DNA of 64,000 bases from Notospermus geniculatus. Lineage: Eukaryota > Nemertea > Pilidiophora > Heteronemertea > Lineidae. The stretch is taken from positions 1 through 64,000 of the forward strand of contig NMRB01003010.1 of NCBI GenBank assembly GCA_002633025.1, read 5' to 3'. Below the pieces are notes generated by a model that was not told where the DNA came from, did no database searches, and saw only the letters and a program-made list of their open reading frames with translations. The translations under genes and the position numbers were made by a program. The first letter of the stretch is position 1; every line of letters starts with the position of its first letter. Below, in pieces: positions 59,463-64,000 of the stretch.

Positions 59463-60540
59463 AGGTGGTATTGGCATATATTGTTATGAAAAAGTCTTTA
59501 ACCGTTAAACAGATTTATCTTTGTCAAATCTCTTCTGTGTCTATCAATGACCACCAAATTATTTTTACGGAGTCCTATAATGATTCTATTGACAAGAAAC
59601 CAAAGCATAAAATCAGATACTCAGGTTTACCACGGATGTTCCAGAATGGTTAGGGTAGGTATACCGGTATGTACTAGCTGAGACTTGATTATTGTCGAAA
59701 AACCACAAAAAATTTCATGTGATAGAATTCAGGGTACAAATTATCAATTTATAATCCAATTTCTAATGCATTTTGAGAATTCAATTTGACTATAGGGGTT
59801 AAAATCGACCACATCCCTTTTAGAATTCAATGCAGTTCAAATGTGGTGATCAAGAGGAGTGGAAAACCTCATACTTAGAGTGACATATTGATCATTAACA
59901 GTTACCCACCACCCTGGGGACACATCCCTTCCCGCCAGGCAGTACTAAGTGGGCCAATTCACGGAACTTGACTAGGATATAAATAAAATTGGAAAATTCT
60001 GATCATTAGAAATTTAATGACACTCCACGGCCTGAACCACATTCGTCTAATACGGTGTCACCATGGGGCTTACTATTTCGTAACCATGGTAACTGGAGCA
60101 CGAACGATTAGGGCTGCCAGAAAATTTTTACTCAGTCTGGGATATTGCTATTGAGTATTCCGACAGAGCATTCATCTTAATCTTATATAGCCTAAAATAA
60201 CTTTATTACACCGGAGGCATGCCCTGGTGTAATATGAAATGAACTGATCGTAATATTGAGCAGAATTCCATCAGGGGATGTGTCCTTGCTTAGGTTAGCG
60301 AAACCCGAGATGACAACTGGTGTTGTTGCAAAGGTTGATCATTTTGTGAAAGTCATGATTACAATAGTCATAGCTTTGTATGTTAACCCCCTTGGTCCTG
60401 AAGCTTAGTGAGAAACAGCAGAGCAGTGGAGACATCATTGTACAATCGACATCAAGCCAAACTCAGTCTTTCCCAATTGATTTTTCTGACCGTACAGTAG
60501 CCTATTCCTGAAAGCCAAGCGGGTTCTACAAGGCATTAGA
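59463..60540. other. Unannotated stretch
   Basis: Nothing recognised. Confidence 0.5.
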
Positions 60541-60665
60541 GAGTTTTCGCAAAGCCCCCAAAATGCCAACGCAAATGTCTATCCCTTTGTTCTACTCTCT
60601 CTTCGTGGCATCGAACAATGGGTTTGGCATTACCGTTGGCATTTCATGGGCATTTGCGAAAACTC
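60541..60665. mobile_element. ~125-bp MITE (GAGTTTTCGCAAA ends)
   Basis: GAGTTTTCGCAAAG...AATGCCAACG at the left end pairs inversely with CGTTGGCATTTC...TTTGCGAAAACTC at the right, about 33 bp with several mismatches. TAG occurs at both borders; the exact duplication is unclear. Confidence 0.72.
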
Positions 60666-62120
60666 TAGGAACCTCCCACCACCACCACCACATAATAATA
60701 GCTGAAAACACCACATTTTGTTTCTGCCAGACTCACAAAAGCACGTTTAAAGGGCCACAGTATTGCCACTTTTTGTCAACAGCCGGCGACACTGGCGGTG
60801 ATTGCATCATTCTCCAATATCGTAGTTTGCCTTTCACCCCAGTGTTGAAGAAGGTATGATTACAATGCAATGCATACGTGATATCTGAGGAACAAGAGTT
60901 ACTATAGATGGGGCGAGTTTGATACATGCAAGTGGTACTTTAACAGCATTGCCAATAGAGGTCTCCCTTAACATGGGTGTGTTTAGGGCAGGATAGGGAA
61001 GGAATACCTTGGCCCTTTTAACGTGTGCTTATGTTTTCGCCAAATTTATATGATGACTTAGCTGCACAGCTCAGGAAAGTAGGCTACCAAAAGACGAACA
61101 GATTGCCTTCAAATGTGAACTGTAACTCCAGCCTGATTAACTTTGGAAGCCAATGGCATTCAAGACAAATGATGGCATTTCATGGTGAAGTCATTGGCGT
61201 CAAAAACAGGCAAAAATATCTCAAACCGTTATCTGCCATCAGGAGATACCGTAGCTATATTGGATGAAGCCATTCAGACATCAAATCTCTGCTTATTTTT
61301 TATCCTTGTATTCATTCTTTAATAGCTTCCGTTGCTTTTTTTGGGTGATTATCTGGTGTAATCTGGGCAATGTCAGGAAGTGGTGATGGCATAATGATGG
61401 CCTTAAGCCCCGGGAATGATCATTACCTACATGTGACACAGCGTTGGGAGTTAGTCAGGATTCTGAGATGTGTGTGATGAGAGTATAAGACACCATGGAG
61501 TACCGGTTGTAATCTGAGCGAATGAGAAGATCAGTAATCAATCGGGCCGGATTTGAGATCCGAGATCATATTCAACCGGCAGCTTTGCCCCATCAACATC
61601 ATTTATGCCACAAACTCTATAAATCCTGTCTTACAATTCAATGTAAAACCTACAAGCAAAAGGTAGAAAGTTCTACCAGATAGATGTGATTATTTGGAAG
61701 GAAATAACTTTCGTAAAAGTTACTAAACCCCGCGCCCATCGCATCCCAACAAATGGGTGTTGATTTATTGGTAATCAGGTTGCACGAATGAAATCATCGT
61801 GGCAATACCATGTAGGTTGTGATCGGGAGATGTAGAAAGTGAATTATTGATGAACCTGATCCCACGCGACCGGTTACAACTCTCATGGTACCACCTGCAA
61901 TTCGGAACGTACATGGTGATTAGATGAATACAAAATACATGGCTGATCATTCGTCCCCTGGTGGTAATAAAGATAGAACAACTCCTGTCCTTGAGTGCTG
62001 GTGTCACCCTAAGGATGACCTTGTCACCGTGTCATGCGTACAGAAAGAGGTAATCCCACCCCAAGATAAATTTATTGTCAAGAGTGTACACCATAAAGGA
62101 TTTTCTCTCACTCTCTTCTC
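60666..62120. other. Unannotated stretch
   Basis: A short CAC/CCA repeat with ATAATA follows at ~60679. No gene was recognised. Confidence 0.45.
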
Positions 62121-62451
62121 AAGGCACGTTCACACCAAAACCATATTCTGGTGCATTTTGCGGTGTGGTTCCCGCAACCCAATCGCTTCAACGCTAATAG
62201 ACCGTTCTCGAATTAGCAGATCTGCACACTTCCGCCAAAATCTCAGAACCTCTGTCTGAAACAAGCTGACGTGCCCTCCACGATTCAGCAATGGTAGAGT
62301 TTGACACAGCGTCTCAGACGTCACTGTCGTGGGGTTGTCTGCGTTACGTCATTCAGTTTCAGACCGAGGTTGTGGTTGAGATTTTGGCGTTAGTGCGCAG
62401 ATATGCTAATTCGAGAACAGTCTATTAGCGGTTTGGGTGTAAAAGTGCCTT
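62121..62451. mobile_element. Compound inverted-repeat element (outer and inner inverted pairs)
   Basis: The outer ends AAGGCACGTTCACACCAAAACC and GGTTTGGGTGTAAAAGTGCCTT are inverse with three mismatches. An inner pair, CGCTAATAGACCGTTCTCGA... (from 62192) and ...TCGAGAACAGTCTATTAGCG (to 62430), has ~36-bp arms. On the right the two pairs abut; on the left they are separated by ~48 bp. This may be one element with a left-side insertion, or one element nested in another. Confidence 0.75.
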
Positions 62452-62917
62452 TACTGCCAAAGTGATGGCAGTGCTGTCCTCAGCTCAGGAGGGTTAACAA
62501 AGGGTTAAAGTAGCCAACAGAGCTCCTCAACAACTCTCCATTTACAATCATCACAAATGTCTTTATCACAACCAGCAGGTTCAAATGGGATTTATGACTT
62601 ATTTATGTCTTCTCTAACCGAGAGGAGACAGGCACCAGCTGGACAAAGGGCGGAGATGTTTCAAGTTAGCTCATGGAATGGCCACTGGGTGTTTTAAATC
62701 ACACTTATCTCACCGTTTCTCGGTTCCTCGTACTGCCCTTTGCTTCTAATCAGACTAATACAAATGGGAAGCAGGAAGGATGTTGTAGAGGTGGCTTCTT
62801 GATCCGGACCTCTAATGTCGTTATCAGTTGTATCATTGAAGTTGACTAACAGGCCACTCATACGACCAGGGACCTTATTCACGAAGCTCTCGTAACTTAA
62901 GTAGTGTGTAAACTATT
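62452..62917. other. Unannotated stretch
   Basis: A half of a foldback-like end (TTATTCACGAAGCTCTCGTA) is seen at 62875-62900. Nothing else was recognised. Confidence 0.4.
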
Positions 62918-63271
62918 AGGGACTTTTGGCAAGGCTCCGTATCGTCGATCCGTATCACATATGATCGCTCAGACACACAAATTGGAGGGACGAACGTTCA
63001 GGCGCGCGAATTCTGGTCCCCTGAATGCAAGCCACATCAGCAGACCCACTTCACATACACCTTTTACAGGGTATTGAAGGTGGTCTCCACCGCCGCCTCC
63101 CCCTAAGTATCGTCTAGCCGAGTTAAGCGCCCGAAACTTAAGTCAGTCCCTAAGAAACTTATCGGTAGAGCCAATGAGTCGTTTATTGAATTTGAGGGTA
63201 GGATTTTGCCTGCATTAGCTCGATATGTCATACGTGACACAGATCAACGATACGGAGCCTTGCCAAAAGTC
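62918..63271. mobile_element. ~354-bp MITE with ~44-bp inverted ends
   Basis: GACTTTTGGCAAGGCTCCGT plus ATCGTCGATCCGTATCAC at the left end (from 62921) pairs inversely with the right end closing GCCAAAAGTC at 63271. ACTATT occurs just before (62912-62917) and just after (from 63272), a likely duplication if the left end starts with AGG. Confidence 0.8.
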
Positions 63272-63277
63272 ACTATT

Positions 63278-63638
63278 GTCCATTTGGGGGAACCTATTCC
63301 ACTATCAGCATGACAAAAGAGCAAGCGTGCCCGTACCGGCCTTTTGAATATGGTCCCAGGTCCTCAAATGAAAGTGACAAGGGTAATCCTCCAGACGTGA
63401 TCAGTCAGTTACACAGTGCACGCATCACACTGTATCATGCTGGCTGCATGGAGGAGACTGTTCAGTGGTATTCAATGACAAAGCTTTGTGATGATTCAGA
63501 GTTCTCGACTCTGTGAAAGCGTTTGACAAGGTGAAGCAGTCTTGGTTCTCGACCTCGTATTCTTCTGTTCAATATCTTATGAACTGCAATTTTGGCAGAA
63601 CAAAAGAGGGCTGTTTCCAGCCTGCCGTGCTGACTTCC
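63278..63638. other. Unannotated stretch
   Basis: Nothing recognised. Confidence 0.5.
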
Positions 63639-63641
63639 TTA

Positions 63642-63818
63642 AGCCTTGTTCACACTGCAGGCGCAGTGCGATGCGAAATGTTTCGCGCCTGATTGTTTCC
63701 ACTGTTACGTCTATAGCTGTTGACACTTGTGGTCCGACGTGATGCGGTAAGAAGGCTATAATTAATCCTTTGTTCAGATTGCACCACGTCGCACCGCGCC
63801 TGCAGTCTGAACAAGGCT
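63642..63818. mobile_element. 177-bp MITE, TTA duplication (Harbinger-type)
   Basis: AGCCTTGTTCACACTGCAGG plus CGC at the left end pairs inversely with GCGCCTGCAGTCTGAACAAG plus GCT at the right, with one mismatch. TTA precedes (63639-63641) and follows (63819-63821). The 66-codon ORF overlapping it is a by-product. Confidence 0.9.
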
Positions 63819-63821
63819 TTA

Positions 63822-64000
63822 CATCCTCATAATGTCCATGTTAAAGCGGCACAACTGCTCCACTCTCTTGGTATATCTATTAAAAAGATATACAATTGTC
63901 ATGTACTCAAAATTTTGAACTCTTCTTTAAAACACAGTTCCCCTTTTTCGTATCCCGAGGCATATACTGCTCTCTGTACTTGGCTGTTAATGAGGTGTCT
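63822..64000. other. Unannotated right edge
   Basis: Nothing recognised. Confidence 0.5.

Noticed and set aside
58675-59508. Frames of 256-277 codons
   Set aside because: They consist almost entirely of undetermined bases in the 750-N gap.
1-64000. CRISPR array, prophage, operon or bacterial defence system
   Set aside because: No spaced direct repeats with unique spacers, no dense ORFs, and a spliced metazoan gene is present.

Overview
This window looks like non-coding genomic DNA from an animal, most likely a marine invertebrate. The evidence is an AT-rich, repeat-dense sequence with almost no long open reading frames, one clear spliced exon of a metazoan neuronal gene, two tRNA-derived SINEs, and more than twenty short inverted-repeat (MITE or foldback) elements. 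Runs of tacatgta and short palindromes are frequent. I cannot name the species; an echinoderm, hemichordate or lancelet is my best guess, and a lophotrochozoan is possible. There are no operons, bacterial genes, CRISPR arrays, rRNA genes or bona fide tRNA genes.

The one gene I can support is an alpha-neurexin. A single 798-bp exon on the minus strand (25040-25837) encodes the end of the fourth LNS/LamG domain and the whole fifth LNS domain. It has a good acceptor and a GTAAGT donor, both in phase 1. I found no other neurexin exon. Since neurexin genes have very long introns, much of the window may be neurexin intron (inference).

Layout. 0-6 kb: a 7-unit tandem array with alternating 87/92-bp units (178-804), two MITEs with related termini (1146-1437, 2639-2815), and a truncated TA-flanked MITE (3602-3784). 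6-14 kb: tandem repeats, foldbacks and TA- or TTAA-flanked MITEs. 14-22.6 kb: mostly featureless, with one large foldback at 17685-17862. 22.6-28 kb: a TA-flanked MITE, a 69-bp minisatellite, the neurexin exon, a perfect 55-nt palindrome and a foldback with a duplicated arm. 28-42 kb: repeats with nuclear-receptor-like motifs, a SINE, TAA-flanked MITEs, two abutting TTAA-flanked MITEs that share one TTAA, and a 20-bp minisatellite inside a pogo-like element. 42-56 kb: sparse, with MITEs at 47676 and 48001, an E-box minisatellite, a large foldback (53407-53827) and a ~410-bp direct duplication. 56.4-58.3 kb: six related ~109-bp palindromes, one split by a SINE. 58713-59462 is an assembly gap. 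59.5-64 kb: more inverted-repeat elements.

The interest lies in the repeat biology rather than in a gene system. Strands are not meaningful for palindromic elements and are given as '.'. Family names for MITEs (Harbinger, piggyBac, Tc1/mariner-pogo, hAT-like) rest only on target-site duplication length and terminal bases, because no transposase was found.
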